Below, piece after piece: positions 1 through 13,600 of a DNA stretch of 64,000 bases (its first letter is position 1; every line of letters starts with the position of its first letter). Under the pieces are notes generated by a model that made no database searches, was not told the origin of the DNA, and worked only from the letters and a program-made list of their open reading frames with translations. The DNA comes from Centropus unirufus (Eukaryota > Chordata > Aves > Cuculiformes > Centropidae): the NCBI GenBank assembly GCA_013397695.1, contig VYZI01001117.1:1188-65187 (forward strand). The letters are read 5' to 3'. The position numbers were made by a program, and so were the translations under genes.

Positions 1-2289
1 GTGCATTGTTTCTTTGCAGAGAGAGGGAGAGGTGGGCTGGGGTTTTTCGGGTGGGAAATTCTGAGGAAATATAACGGAGCGGTGTGTTCTCTGTTTAAAT
101 GCTCACCACAAAATGGGCTGGGTGACCATTTCTGGAGCGAAGATGTAACTTCAGTAGCTGATTAATCGAGCTTTTTTCCTCTTCCCCAGATCCAGACTAT
201 TAAACTTTTGCTCCCACAGGTTATTTTGTCACAGTTTGAAACGTGTCCAAGCTCTCCGGCGCATTATTTTTGCAGGAGTTGGACACTTGCGTTCCCCACG
301 CTCTGCTCTTCTTTGTCCTGGAAACTTTTAACTGCATTTAGGAGCTGCTTATTTTCGAAGAAACAGGACCTAAGAGTTCCCCCAGAAGGGTGTGCACAGC
401 CCAGAGGGAGGAGAAGTCCCTTCTGGTCATAAGAGCTGAGGGTTTGTCCTCGGCCGTGCTGCCGTCTGGGGTCGGCGGTGGTGCTGGTTGTTGTTGGCAG
501 GTGACTCCGGGAGGGGAGAGCTTGTCTTCAAAAGAAAATAACTTTGTTGGGTTCCTCTGTTGTGTGCTGCACCCTCATGGCACTCGGAGCGTGTGTCTTG
601 CTTTGTAGATAAGCAAATGTACTGTGAAGATAGAAAAAAAAACCAGCTCCATGAGGAGGAATAACCGTGAGTGGCTCTGGGCTGTCTGGTGTTGCCCAGC
701 CCGTGGTCCTGCTGAGCTGATTTTGTTGTCCCGTTGAGAAGAAGGGAGAGAAACGGGGGGGAAGCAGTGGCAGAACTAAGGGCACCCACTGTCTGGTCCC
801 TTTTAATGCTAATGGGAAGTGCCGAGGCTTGACCGCTTCTCTACACCCAAGCAGAAAAGGTTAGAGATGGGAAATAGAACTTCTTATGCAGCTGGGCTTG
901 GTATGTGGCCGAGCTTCACGGTGGACGTTGGTAGCGGGGTCTCCCAGTCCCCCCGAAGAGCAATTCTGCAGGAGGAGAGGCCCAGTTCTCCCAGTTCGGT
1001 GCCTCTGTTGGGAGGCTGGCTCTGCTATGTTGCCGGTGATGTGGTTCTACTGCAGTTTTACTGTTGGCAGGGGCACTGCAGGGATGGAGCACATCTGAAA
1101 ATGGGAAAATATGCTCTGGGCTCACTGGGGAGCGGTGCCTGGTTACCTCTCTCCCTGGCTCATCTCGGAGGTCCTGGAGGCTGGCAGGAGCCCTGGTGCT
1201 TCCCCCCCTCCTGCCCTGGAGAGTGCCAGGTTCAGAGCTGCGCTATGGGGGAGTAACCCATAATCTGCTCCCTGTGCAGGGCTGCAGCAGCTCCCACTTT
1301 GCTTTTTCTCCCCCTTAGGAAAGAATAAAACCCCAGGCAGCATTTAAAGCTTTAAAAACAAAAAAAAAAACCACCCCAAGACCTTATTTTCAAATGTAAC
1401 AAACCATCCTCATTTGCATGCGCAGAGTTGTATTCCCTGGAGAGGTCCTGACCTGTTCCCTCTCTGCACAAATATTTCTGTCCTTGGAGATTAATCTACA
1501 CCTAACGGTTGAATTTGGGTTCAATTCCAATGCTCTTACACTGATGGGGACGACCAGAACTCGTTCCATGTTCGTGTAAGGCTCACACGTTCGGGGGTGG
1601 CTGCTCGCAGGATCAGGGCCTGCAAATGTCATTTGCCAGCAAATGATTCGAAGACGTTCCCTCCAGGATAAATTGGCCGATGGGCTCTGACGCAGTCTGG
1701 ATTTGAGCCAGATCTGTTTCACAAACCCTCATCTCTGCACGCCCTTCTCCTGAGTTTGCATAAAGGGAATATTAACATCTCTCCCAACGGATGAGAAGCT
1801 AAAGCGGAAAGCTTCCTCGCTAGTAGACGGTCTGCGCCCTGGCATCGCAGGCTGCTTGTGCACGGCGTGGGTCTATCAAGGAGGCTGCTCCATGGGTTGC
1901 TGCTCTCCATGTGTCCTCGGGATGCAAGTTTTTTTTGACCACAAAGCTGGCTCTTTCAAGTATATTTATATTTTCTTTTGAATAAGCAGGAGCGGAGCAT
2001 TGCTCTGCTAATCCTCGCCAGGAGAGTAGATGGGAGGGAAGGCTAGAGAGGGATCCAGAGCAGCTGGAAGCATTTGCTTCGGATCAGTGTTTCAATTCTT
2101 TTTTATCTAGGGAAAAATATGTTCAAGCCCCAGCAGTCTGTGGTCCAGCTCTGTGCTGGGTTTGCTGTGCATTCGCTGAGTTTTAAGGTCTGGCCCTAAT
2201 GAGGGGGTGAGGAGGGAGTTCGTGGGGTCGGTGAGTGGCAGGGTTGTGAGAGATGCTGTAAACTGGGCTTAACAGACCCAAGAAGAGAT

Positions 2290-2978
2290 TTGTGCCTCAT
2301 GTGATTCAGAGCAGCGCTGAAGAGAAGGACTTGGGGGTATTGGTTGATGAGAAGCCCCACAAGAGCTGGCAATATGTGCTCGCAGCCCAGAAAGCCAACC
2401 GCGTCCTGGGCTGCATCGAAAGAAGCGTGGCAGCAGGGGGAGGGAGAGGATTCTGCTCCTCTCTTGTGACACCCCACCTGGAGTCCTGTGTCCAGTTTTG
2501 GAATGCTCAGTGCAGGGAGGACCTGGAGCTGTGGGGGTGGGTCCAGAGGAGGCCACAGAGATGATCCAAAGGCTGGAGCACCTCTTGAATGGCAAGTTGA
2601 GAGAGTTGGGGTTGTTCATTGTGGAGAAGAGAAGGCTGCAGGGTGATGTTAGAGCAGCTTCCAGCGCTGAAAGGGGCTCCAGGAAAGTGGGGAGGGACTT
2701 TTTACAAGGGCATGGAGTGATGGGATGAGCGCGGGGAGTTTACGTTGGAGGGGGGAAGATTCAGATGAGACATTAGGAAGAAATTTTTGATGAAGGCGGT
2801 GAGGTCCTGGCCCAGGTTCCCAGAGCAGTGGCGGCTGCCCCATCCCTGGATGTAATGAAGGCCAGGTTGGATGGGCTTTGATCTACTTGATCCAGTGGGA
2901 GATGTCCTTGCCCATGGCAGGAGCGTTGGAACTGCCTGGGCTTTGAGATCCCTTCCAACCCAAACCATTCTATGTAAC
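2290..2978 (+). mobile_element. CR1 LINE fragment, ORF2 C-terminus plus 3' UTR
   Basis: A roughly 690-bp sense copy. It encodes remnants of the end of the CR1 ORF2 reverse-transcriptase protein (EKDLGVLVDEK, AAQKANRVLGCIERSVA), interrupted by frame breaks. It ends in the standard tail with GATCCAGTGGGAGATGTCC and CCAACCCAAACCATTCTATG. The 5' end is truncated, as usual for CR1. Inactive. Confidence 0.93.
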
Positions 2979-3474
2979 AAATAAATACATGGAGTCATTA
3001 CTGAGCTGCAAAGCACTTGCCCAAATCTTTGTGCCAATGTAATTTGCCAATAAGCGTGAAAATCAAAGGAATCTGTAATGTGGATGTAAGCGCGCTGGAG
3101 CCAAACACCCAGCTACGTGGTCTGATCGCTGCTCTGGGTGCAGGCAGCAGCGCGCTTCCCTTTACCTCGGAACAAATTGCCTTTTATAATTGCCCCAAAG
3201 TGCAGGTAATTTGCAATCTCTCCTTCACCACCGCTCCCTGGCAATGCTCCAGTGCTCACAAACCTGGAGGAGAGCTTTCGAGAAGGCATCCTGCCTATGG
3301 ATTCCGGTTGCTGGATTCACCTGTTTATTAGGCTTGGGTTTTGGTGTAAGGGTTTCAGGGTTTGATGGGCACAGGCTGAGAGTGACCAAAGCTGCCATTG
3401 GGAGATACTTTGCCACGAGGACTCGCTCTGGTTATCCCAGGCTGTGTCTCGGCTGTGCTGTACTGCCACCGTTT

Positions 3475-3624
3475 ATAGAATCATGGAATGGCTTGGAAAA
3501 GACCTTACAGCCCATCCAGTTTTCAAGCCCTCTACCGTGGGCATGGACACCTCCCAGTGGATCGGGTTCTTCCAAGCCCCATCCAATGTAGCCTTCAAGA
3601 CCTCCAGGGATGGGGCAGCTGTGG
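3475..3624 (-). mobile_element. CR1 3' end, antisense
   Basis: Begins with atagaatcatggaatggctt, the complement of a CR1 tail, and runs through cacctcccagtggatc to the ccagggatggggcagc block. Tail only. Confidence 0.88.
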
Positions 3625-6129
3625 GAAGGTGTGAGCAAGTATCCTGGGTGGGCAGGGGTGCCTGGAGGTCAGGAGCACCCTGTGGCATGGGGACAGCTGG
3701 GATGGAGCAGCCCTGGCTGGGATGCAGACAGAGCAGGGGGCCTGCCCGTGCCGCAGAGCGTGCCTGCCAAGCTAGATAGAGGCAGGCGGCTGTGTGCCAG
3801 CCTCGGTCTCTGGCAGAAGTGAAATGCTGTTAACAGCCATGATTATTAGCAGAGTATTAACCATATGCTGCAGAGATGCCGGTTGTCAGGGTGGGTTTCT
3901 AGCATGGTGAGATGTTCCAGGGTGGGCAGAGGCTTGAGCAGTCACATCGGACCTGCCATCTGATTTCTCCACCAGTGTTGTCTGCCAGCCCTCGTGGCCC
4001 CAGGTGTTGAACTGTGGGTGAAAGCCAGGCTGTCACCTGCCAGCAGGGCTCGAGCGAGCTCCCTCTGCCCTCGCCGAGGATGCTGAAGCCATGCCCTGCA
4101 CCCTGCTCGGTGCCTGTGCTGCTGTGATAAAACTCAACGTATTTTAGAGCGAAGCTGTGGTAAAGGTTGACTTTACACCACAGTGGACGCTTGGGGCTGT
4201 AGTCAGGAAGGTCTGTCTTAAATGGAACACGTATAGAATATTCTGCTGGCAAGGCTTATTGAGTCGAATTCCCTCTTCTCCCTGAATTTACAGCTGGATA
4301 CTTTCTACACTGCAAACCAGATTTCAGGTTTTGACTTGAGGCCTGAGGTTGGCTCAGCCTGGAGTTCATAAGGTAGAGGAGCGGGGGCAGTGAAAGGAGG
4401 CAGTTAATGTGAAAACACTGGTGCCCTGGTGAAAGTACACAATAAACGCAACAGTGCTGGATAGTGTTCCTTGTGTCTGGCAAATCCCCTTTCTCACTTC
4501 GGAGTTGGCTGTGGAAGGTGTGGGGTCTCTCAGCTCTGACCTCGGTGGCTGCAGGTGCTCAGCTCTGCCCGCGCGCTGGATCTGCGTCTTTGAACCCGGG
4601 AGAGCTGGGGGCAGAACGTATTCTTGGGGAGCTGAGCTAAGTGGGTACAAAAAAAGCTGTCAGGGAGTTGGAGGAGCCAGGACTTGAGAAACCAAATTAA
4701 GTGATTTAAGATGGAGGTGGGGGAGGGGGTCATAACCATTTAAATCTGTTATTTAGATTCAACAAAGGCCAAGCAATGACCCAATTCCAGCTCCTCAGAC
4801 ACTTACGTTTGGATCCTTCCTGGATGTCTAAGCCATGGTCCCTCCTGGATGCCTGGGTCCTTCCAGCTCTGGTTCATCTCCTCCCTCCCCCTCATTTATT
4901 TTTAAAGCAATATTTAAAAGCAGAAAGGAAATTTGCAGTGGGTGGGTGAACTTTGCCTTTGAGTGACACCCTCCAGCGAAGGCAGCCGGCACTTCATGTA
5001 TGACTTGAGACACGCTCCTCGAGGCAGCAGACCCCATCGGCCTCAGCCCACACCAGTGGAAAAATGAGCTGACAGCAAGAAAAAAAACAACCCCAAAATC
5101 CTTTCTGGAGGTGGCAAACGATAAAATGTGTTTGGAGCCCGTATTGAGGTGAGGGGTGACTTGGCGTGTCCCCCCCACTCTCTGGCATCACTCTGTTTTC
5201 GCATCCTGGCATGGAAAGGGGTCTGTGACTCCTGAATCCCTCGGGAAGGGAGAGCAGGAAAGTGTTGCATCAGTCTTGAAATGTTTCTGGAAGCAGGTGG
5301 AGGCAGGGGGGGAGGGACCCCTCCTTTGCCGAAGCAGAAAGCGCTCCTGCACAATGGAACAAGGCTGTGCATTTTCTCCTCGCAGTCCTTGGGGTTTTTC
5401 AGCATCAGCAAGTATTGAGCAGAAAAGCTCGTGGAAAAAAAAAAAAAGAGGCAGCAGTGCTTGCTGCGTGGTTATTGTTGCTTGGTTGTGTTTGTGCATC
5501 TCCCCCCTCCTCTTGTACTTGCAGAGCTTGGAAAGGGGAGCCCTACCCGCTCCGTCTCCTTCCCTGCCTCATGGGGAGGGAGCGAGCGCAGCCCGGGTGG
5601 GATCAGCTGTTTAAATTCCATTTGTAGTCATTTTGGAGATCTTTTGCAAATTAAAAAAAAAACCAAAAAAAACCAAGGGGGGCAGGCAGGAAAGACCTGT
5701 AGTGTTTTGGAGCGAGGTAGGTTAGATCTGGCAGGACTTGTTGTTGTTTTCTAGCCTGACTTCCTGAGGAAACAAGGCAAACTCAGCAGTGGGGCTGCTT
5801 CCCACCCCACAACCACCCCCCGTCATGCGGCCCTGGAGCCCCTCGGGTGGGCAGCCCGGTTTGGGGGTGCACCAGGAGCCCCTTTGGCTACAAGGAGCAT
5901 GGGGGGCAAAGCCTTTGGGTGTCTGCTGGCCATGCTCACCCAGGCTGAGACCTCAGCTCTGCTTACACCTTTATTTAAACCCTTGCCCCTAACGCACACC
6001 CCATGTGTGTGTATAGATGATCCCAAATTTGTCTTCTCTTTTTGACTGGCAGTTGCATTCTAAACTACTCTCTTTGCATCTCCACCGCATTTAACTGTTG
6101 GGTTTTTGTTTTTTTTTTTTTCCTTCTCC

Positions 6130-6550
6130 CCAGTATTTGTGAAAACAAAGCTGGGCAGACAGTTTTGTACAAAGGAATGTGCCTGACCGCAGCCAGACAC
6201 CAGCTATGTCAGGGCATGAAGCTCTGCTTTGCTATAGGCTCTTGTGCCATTACATTGTTTAATCTTCAAAGCATTAAACTTTTTGAGTTAGTCAGACATC
6301 GCAAAGCTAAAAATAATAAAAATTCAAATGACTTTGTGGTGAAAGTAGCTCGAGCCGAGTAGTAAAAGGATATTAAAATGTTAATTCACTAAGTGTTTTC
6401 CCACCAGTTGCTTTATTGGCTAGAACTCCATTTGCGTGGAGAAGAATTAGTTTTTCCTTCTCTGCTGCATGCAGGTGCATATAAATTTTTAAAGAACAGC
6501 TTCTGAAACCGTCCCAACTTATATTAAAAATATTTATACAGGTTAACTGA
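6130..6550 (+). promoter_or_regulatory. AT-rich island, putative enhancer
   Basis: Contains TTTTGTACAAAGG (facing SOX-type half-sites), TTACATTGTTTAATC, TGTTAATTCACTAAG, a CCAAT on the minus strand (TTATTGGC) and the E-box CAGGTG beside CATATAAAT. No repeat. Called from composition and motif density only. Confidence 0.3.
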
Positions 6551-6849
6551 TGGGGTTTGTGCGGGTTTGGAGGAAGCTCCCTGGCAGGAGGAGATCAGTT
6601 GTGATGCTGAAGCTGCAGCAGCACAACAAGAAAGTAGCCAGAGTGGCCCATCCGGGCAAAGACGTTAATTTTTCTCCCTGTGAGTTAAATACCTTTTCCC
6701 CTGGTGCAGCTTCTCCCACCAGTGCTGCTGGAGCCCCTGAAATAGCAGGGTGGGAGCAGCTTCGAGAGGCTGAAGGGTTTGTGGAGCCGAGCATCTCCCT
6801 GGAGTGTGGCTTGGTCATGTCTGTTCGTGTCTTCCTCAGGCACGTTTTG

Positions 6850-7062
6850 CCAGGATAGGGTCAGGTTAGATATTGGGAAAAAATTCTTTACCAAAAGGGT
6901 TCTCAAGCCCTGGCAGAGGCTGGGCAGGGAGGTGGTGGGGTTCCCATCCCTGGAGATGTTTAAAAGCCGGGCAGATGAGGTGCTCAGGGATCTGGTTTGG
7001 TAGTGGACAGGCACAATTGGCCTCAATCTCCAAGGACTTTTCCAACCAAATGATTCTCCGAT
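6850..7062 (+). mobile_element. CR1 3' fragment, GGGCAGATGAGGT tail type
   Basis: Sense copy with remnants of an RLDIGKKFFTKR-like ORF2 end, the block AAAAGCCGGGCAGATGAGGT and a final TTCCAACCAAATGATTCTC. This is a different tail subtype from the GATCCAGTGGGAGG copies. Confidence 0.85.
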
Positions 7063-7589
7063 TGCTGGGCACGGGCATGGGAGGTGTGGGATGAAACCTG
7101 GCCCAGTGCGGGTGCTGGGATAAAAGGAGCTGTGCTGGGTGCTGTGGTCTCAGCGAGGTGCTGTCACTTTTCTGCTGGCTTTTCATGACTGGAGGCAGCC
7201 TGTCTCTGTGGCCCCACAGGGACCCCTCTAGTCTGTGCCTCGGTGGATAAGTACGGGGAGGAACTGTTGGCTTTCACCACTGCAGTGATGCTTCTTGGAT
7301 GGTTTTCAGTTGCACCTACGGAACCAGCCCCTCTGTGTACGCAGAAGTTTATGCACACAGGAATGTGTGTGTATATCAGCGCCCAGCTGCGCTGCTCCCC
7401 TCTCCCTCGAGCAGCTGAGCTGTGGAGCAGGGACCCGAGGAGAGGAAAGGTTTTTGCATCAATAAAGCAATCCTCTTCCCCTTTTCCTCTCCCCCGCCTG
7501 CCCAATCTGCCCCCCTTTACAGCAGCACGGTAAAACCAGCATACTGAAATCTCTTTGCTCTTCCCTTCTCTCTCATCTTGTTTTTCTAG

Positions 7590-7662
7590 ATGTTTCCCCT
7601 GCCAGTGGCTAATGGAAAAAACAGACCCACGACCCTAGCGAGCACTCAGTTTGGAGGATCAG
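7590..7662 (+). CDS. TCF3: TCF3 exon A (end of activation domain 1)
   Basis: A 73-bp internal exon preceded by tttttctag and followed by the donor gtactg. It begins in phase 0 with ATG TTT CCC, reads MFPLPVANGKNRPTTLAS and ends at GGSG with one base left over (phase 1). In mammalian E2A this follows directly on the LSDLLDFSM helix of activation domain 1, which recruits CBP/p300 and TFIID, so it lies at about residues 25-49. The ATG is most likely the second Met of a Met-Met pair at the exon junction, not the translation start. The LDFS exon was not found in the 7.6 kb upstream, so it must lie 5' of the window. Confidence 0.93.
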
Positions 7663-10600
7663 GTACTGTCATCTTTATGTTTTTTTTTTTTTACACCATA
7701 ATGTTTCTTGCCATAAATGTGTGTTTGCTTCCAGAGACCCAGAAGGAGGGGTTTCTGTAGGTGTGTGTGATGGATTTTCCTGGTGATGGTCTGTCTGCTG
7801 CTGTTTAGCTGGATGGTTTTCTTGATGCTCCACGTGTCTCTGGGTAGGCAAAACTGCTCTTGCTTTCCATCTCCAGTTAAGAAGTTGCTGCCTGAGCCTG
7901 GAGGTGATTGTCTCACTGCTCTGATTGAAGCAGCCTGAGAGCAGTCAATGCTTTCCTCTTAAGCTGCTTAGGTGAATGTGTGGCTGCAGCCGCACGCCCT
8001 AGGAGAAACAGCAGAGAGGTTTAATTCCTGGGGCTCAGCTTCCCAAAGGGTGACTCTGGTGCAGTTTGGGCATCTGCTCCATTCGGCCCCTCCAGCAGCT
8101 CCCTGCTGGTGGGTAGAATCCTGGCATTCCCAAAAGGACCTTTGTAAAGCCTCCTGGCTGGATTCCTCCAGGCAGCAGAGCTACCCTGGGGAGAGATGGG
8201 CACCAAGGGTGGCTGGAGTGGCTTTGAGCTGGAACCTGCTGTGGTTTTGGGGTGCTGTCGAGCGCAGTCTTGCCTGTCCTGCCTTGCCACAGGGCCCCTG
8301 GAGCCAGCAGCTGGCCCCACTCCCCAGAAACGCTGCAGGGCTGCACCTCTGCCAGCCGGGATGCTGAGGATGGACCAGGGCTGCCAACATCAAAGGGTGT
8401 CTGCGGGGAGGAGCAGGCTGGTGATCTGGCTGCAAGAAGAGCCTCTGAAGGGTGGTGCAGCTTTAGATCTCTGATGGGGAAGCACAGTGCTGGTTAATTT
8501 GAGGCTGAAACAGAGAATTCCCCAGCCAGGCGGGCAGCGCGGTGCTGTGCCAGGCTTTTGATGCCCGGGGAGGCTGCTCTGTGCAGTGCTCGCTGCAGCC
8601 CCTGGCATGCAGGAAGCTCAGTTCATTTGTCCTTCTTGCTGAAACAAGCCGATGCTTTGTGGATGGTTAAAACTTGACCTTCTCTACCCTGAGCTGACTC
8701 AAGCTGTCCGGGGAAACTCCTGGCTGCGTGGAACATCTGGACTCTGATACCAGGCAGCAGCCTGGAGTCAGGGATGGGATTTTGCTGCTTTGGGGCAGCT
8801 CTTGGGGAAACCTGGAGATGCAGGATGGGAGGGGTGAACTCTGCCCTGCTCCTGCCAGGGAAATTTGATGTGTTTAGATGGGGCTGTTTACACATCGAGA
8901 TAGTTTTGAGCATATGTTTTTACATGGAAGGAAGCTGTCGAGTGGGCGCTGGAGGGAATTTGAGGGGTTGGGTTAACCCAGATGGAAGCCGATTGCTCCA
9001 GCGAGTGTTCCTGTGTGCGACTTTTTGCTGTTAAAATAATCCACAGAAGACCCACGGCACACTGGTGAGAGAGTAGTAATGGAGCAATCGTGCATTAATC
9101 CGTTTCCTGCTCGGAGGCTGCCTTGGCTGCTGGGATTACAGCGCTGGCCAGCAAGGAGCAGCGGCTGGACCCCCTCCGTTTGGCTCTGAAGCAGCCAAAA
9201 CGACACAAAATCTTTTATTCCAACACCCCCCCTCCTTCTTTTCTTTCGGGTGAGTGAAAGGTAATGTTGACACCACCCTTCCTCTGGGCTGCTGCTTTTT
9301 GTGTCTGGCTGTGAGCAGTTCATCAAACCAGGACTGTTGTTATACAACTGCGCTGAGGCAGTTGCACAATCACTGCTGGCCGGGTCGTGGTGCTCCACAG
9401 CGGCTCTTCCGTACTGCTGGGGCATCCCGAGCTAGAAGCGTAGCTTGGGGATTTGTGCTCCAGCAGTGGAGTTATCCCTCGGCCAGTCGTCTTCCTTTCC
9501 CTTGGAAAGCAGGGGGGCATTTTTTCTGGATGTCAGCATGGTGGCTTCTGGCTGGTTCTGAAGGTTTGACGATTGATTGGAGCCCTGTGTTTAGTTCTGG
9601 AGTCCTCAGCTCAGGAAGGACATGGAGCTCTTGGAGCGAGGCCAGAGGAGGCCATGGAGGTGATGTGAGGGCTGGAGAACCTCCCGTATGAGGACAGGCT
9701 GAGAGAACTGGGGTTGTTCAGCCTGAAGAAGGCTCTGGGGGGACCTTGGAGCAGCTTCCAGTGCTGAAAGGGGCTCCAGAAAAGCTGGGGAAGGGCTGTC
9801 AGGGAATGCAGGGATAAGATGAAGGGGAATGGTTATCAACTGAAAGAGGGGAGATGGAGATGAGATCTTAGGCAGAAATGTTTTGGTGGGAAGGTGGGGA
9901 GTCCCTGGCCCAGGGTGCCCAGAGCAGTGGTGGCTGCCCCATCCCTGGAGGTGTTGAAGGCCAGGTTGGATGGGGCTTGGAACCCCTGATCCAGTGGGAG
10001 GTGTCCCTGCCCATGGCAAGGTGGGTGGAACTGGCTGGGCTTTGAGGTGCCTTCCAGTGCAAACCATTCTGTGTTCCTGTGATTGTCCCTTTTGCTGGTG
10101 GGGTAGAAAGGCATTAAGGAGATGTGCACACAGAGTGATGCCCTATCTCTGCTAGAAGGGTCCAGGGTGACTAAACTGGGCCCTAGACAGCGGTGAGCGC
10201 TTGTTTTCATGGTTTGTTGATGCTGGTTTAGCATCATTCCCTAATTGACAGCAAAGTACAATCAGATACTGGTTCATCCCCAAAGGCACAGCCAACCATC
10301 CGGCTCCAAATTGGATTTGATGTCGAATCGTCACCGATCCTAGTGTGGTCAGAGGGTGAAGAGCAGATGGTCCTTGGATTTGGGTACCTGGACTTGCTGA
10401 GGAGCCTTGCAGCCACGCTGTAATCTGGACCTGCAGATTAGGTCCCTAAATCTCCTTGCCTCGCAGGAAGGCCAAGGCTTCATTGTTAAGGGGCCTCATG
10501 TTTTCCAACACCCCTGCTCCATCTCTCTTCCATAGCCCTGGTTAGGTTAGGATTTCCCCTCCGCTGCTGTCCCTCTGCCTGGAAAGGAGAAGCAAACACC

Positions 10601-13600
10601 GATGCTCTCGATCAGGGAGGGGAGGAACAGGACGAGGGGGAAGGTTCTCAGCTCGGTAATGCGCACCATAGCACAGGATCTCGGGTTAATAAACTGATAT
10701 TGTCTCAAATGGCAGAAAAGTTGGGTATTTGTGCTCCTGCCCACCCTTAGACATGTGAATTTGTGGCCTCCCACTCTTCCTTTCTCTCTCCTCCTGGGGG
10801 AAATCCTGGGGCAGCGTGCAGCTTTTATTTTTTCCCCTTCCGGAGGAGCCATGAACTTGACTCTTCCCTTCCCAGGGGAGGCTGGGAGTGAAGGGAGTGA
10901 TGAATCCCAGCCAAAATGCCCCACTTGCCAAGATGAGGTTCTTCCTTCCAAAGTCCAGCTGGTAAATAAGGTCGAGCAGTCATTTGAAACAGAGCTATTA
11001 GAAAACCGCAGTGATAAAATTGCCCCAAAATGCAAATCCTTGTCAAATCCAGATGAATATTCACCCTGGCCCAGCTTGGCACGTGTGTGGGTGGCCCCTT
11101 TACACAAGGGGACCCGTTTCTCTCTCTCCCAGGCCAGGAAAATTCAAAGTGTTAATGCAAGCCCTCCGGCTTTGAGATCCTTTTGCTTTTATATTTGTCT
11201 CCTGCTTTTATTTTAAGCTCTGCCACCGTTTGCCTCATTTCTGTCCTTAAATGCACCGGGGAGGAACTGGTTCAGCTACCCCCGCCGCGTGGACAATTCA
11301 GCACCTCCGCTTTGCGTTTTCTTGGCAAGGCGAAACCCAACAATTGCCACTGGGATGGAGCTGACGTCATGACCATGTCTGCAGCGTTTATAGCACATAT
11401 AGGTCACCACGGGGAAGTTGGTCTTCCTGGGGCTTGGAGCTGCAACTGGTGTTTTCCAGCAGGAGTCGTGTCCTTTGCTGCTGGGGCTTTATTTTAACCC
11501 AATCGCTCAGCCTGTGCCTCTTGTCCTGGTCCTGGAAGGCTGTGTTTTGTCATCCCGTGGCCAAATTGTTTGTTTATTTGCAGTAGCCCAACATTTCAAA
11601 CCTTGTTCTCCATCCCCTCCCCATGTCATCGTTCATAAATGCCCAATCTGATCAGAAACGAGCTCCCTCTCGGCGCGCTTAATTAAACTCTTGCCTCCAG
11701 CGGCACCCGCCTGTGCTAAATTTTACATGGAAATAATAATTTTGAATTGACGTTTAGACATTAGGAGTGGCAGGAGGCAAAGAAGTTGCATTGTCTGTTC
11801 CCAGTGTGGGCTGGGGCATTGCTGCTGTGGCGCGGGGCTGTGCCAGCGCTGCCAAGTTTTTGGCAGGGTCAGCGCGTGCCGCCTGTGCCTTTGCCTCAAA
11901 AAATGAGCTGGGGCTGTGTGGAGCATGGAAATAAAGCCCAGGCAAATGGTTCTGTGATGTAAAACGGTTCCTGAGCAGCCTTTTGCATCCGTGGATAATA
12001 TGGAGAATGAAAAGCACCTCTCCTTCGTGTTGGAAATGTTTGCAATGCCAGGTTTGTGTCCTCTTGAAACGGGAGCTCCTGCTGTCAGGTGACTGCTCGC
12101 AGTGAAAAAAAACTCTGCTAAAAAAATAGCATTTTTTTCCCTTTTGAGTAAGCAAATTTACAATTAAATCTCTTTTTTCTTTCTTAAATATATTTTTCCT
12201 TTTTTAAAAATCCTTTCTCTTTCTTAGATATCCTTCTTTAATGTCTTTTTTCTTTCTTTAATATCTTTTTTTTTTTTCTTTCTTTCTCAAATATCTTTTC
12301 TTTCTTGCCTCGTGCTGAAGGGAGCTCCCTTGCCAGGGATCCAAGGTGGGTTTGGAAGAGAGTCTTCTGTGATTTCCACCCCCAAAATTTGTTGGGTGCT
12401 CATCTTTGCTCGGGAGGTGGTGAAGTGAGGCTCATTGTCGAGGGAATCGCTTTGATCGGGGCAAGTTCATAAAGTACATCTGAAGCTGGCAAACCTGGGA
12501 GGTTTTCAAAGAGAAACAAGCTGGTGCATGTAGGAAAATTGAAATTAGAGTCTACTGAACAAAGTAAATGTGTTCTCCCTGGAGGGAGGTGAGTCTGTAG
12601 CCCCTTTGAACGCCCGCTTTAAACAGCCTTCAAACTTGGATACCTGTGGCAACAGCACGGAGAGTAATAAATTCTCTGCGAGCTGAGGTTGTCTCTTCAA
12701 TTGGGGCGATGGGAGCTGTTTGAAGATTTAATTATTTAGTGGGTGCAGGCAGCCCCACGTTAGGAAGCTCCGAGGTGGGGAGGGTCGGGTCTGGAGCGGC
12801 AGCTGCGAGTGAGGTCCCATCCCACTCCCTGGGTGGATTTAAAAGCTGGGCAGACGAGGTGCTCGGGGATGGTTTAGCAGTGGGCAGGGATGTTAGACTT
12901 GGTGATCTCCAAGGTCTTTTCCAAGCGATTCTGTCCCAGCAGCTCCACGAGCCACGCCGGGCTCCGCTTACGGAGTAGTTTGCAGTAAAAGCCGCTCACT
13001 TGGCGAGCGGTGAAGAGCTAAGCGCAGCGTTTCTCCCTCTTGCCGTGCTGTCAGCAATTGAATTTCAGGCTGCAGAAACCCATTTGCAACTATTTCCCAC
13101 CGTGAGGAAAGCGGGAGCTTTTATTAGTAAGGACGGAGCGCGTTTTCGTGCTGCCTGCCTCCAGTTCCCACATGTTTTGCTTACGCTGAAGTGGGAGTGA
13201 TGGGCTTTGCTTGCTATTTTGATAGATGATGAAAGGCAGCCATGAGGTGTGCAATATGTGACTTGATATTTAGAGCTGGCACTTGCCATTCAAGCGGGCG
13301 CTTCGGGCTGCCTGTTTATGTTGCGGTTGCGTGCGTGCCCGTACAGCAGGCTCGCAAAACTGTCACTAAACACAAAGCCACCACAACAAAAAAGTCAAAG
13401 CAGAACATTTTGACTTGCCTGCCTGCTGGCCTGAGCGTTCCTTTTCGAGGAAAAAGGACTTTTTAGCTGTTATGAAAGGACTTTGAGATGGTGGAGCGCA
13501 TCCAGAGAAGGGCATGGAGCTCTCGGGGAGGGTTTAGAGCAGAAGCCGTATGAGAAGTGTCTGAGGGAGCTGTGGTTATTTAGTCTGGAGAAAAGGAGGC

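Larger units (their letters stand above)
1..7589 (+). other. TCF3: TCF3 intron upstream of exon A (3' part)
   Basis: No coding exon is visible. It holds three CR1 fragments (2290-2978 sense, 3475-3624 antisense, 6850-7062 sense), short A- and T-rich runs (1355-1372, 5430-5450, 5651-5680, 6109-6122) and non-repeat sequence. 1380-1740 has octamer-like and E-box-like motifs, and 1920-2110 has a RUNX-type ACCACAAAG and an AT-rich run. 3020-3430 has SOX/TCF-like AATCAAAGG, and 6130-6550 is listed separately. 3625-6040 otherwise shows nothing I can name. Confidence 0.7.

Noticed and set aside
1..30. Acceptor-like tttctttgcag at the window start, possible TCF3 exon
   Set aside because: The following sequence has no E2A match. 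The LDFS-encoding exon expected upstream of exon A is not present.
1525..1540. B-box-like GGGTTCAATTCC
   Set aside because: No matching A box or acceptor stem upstream.
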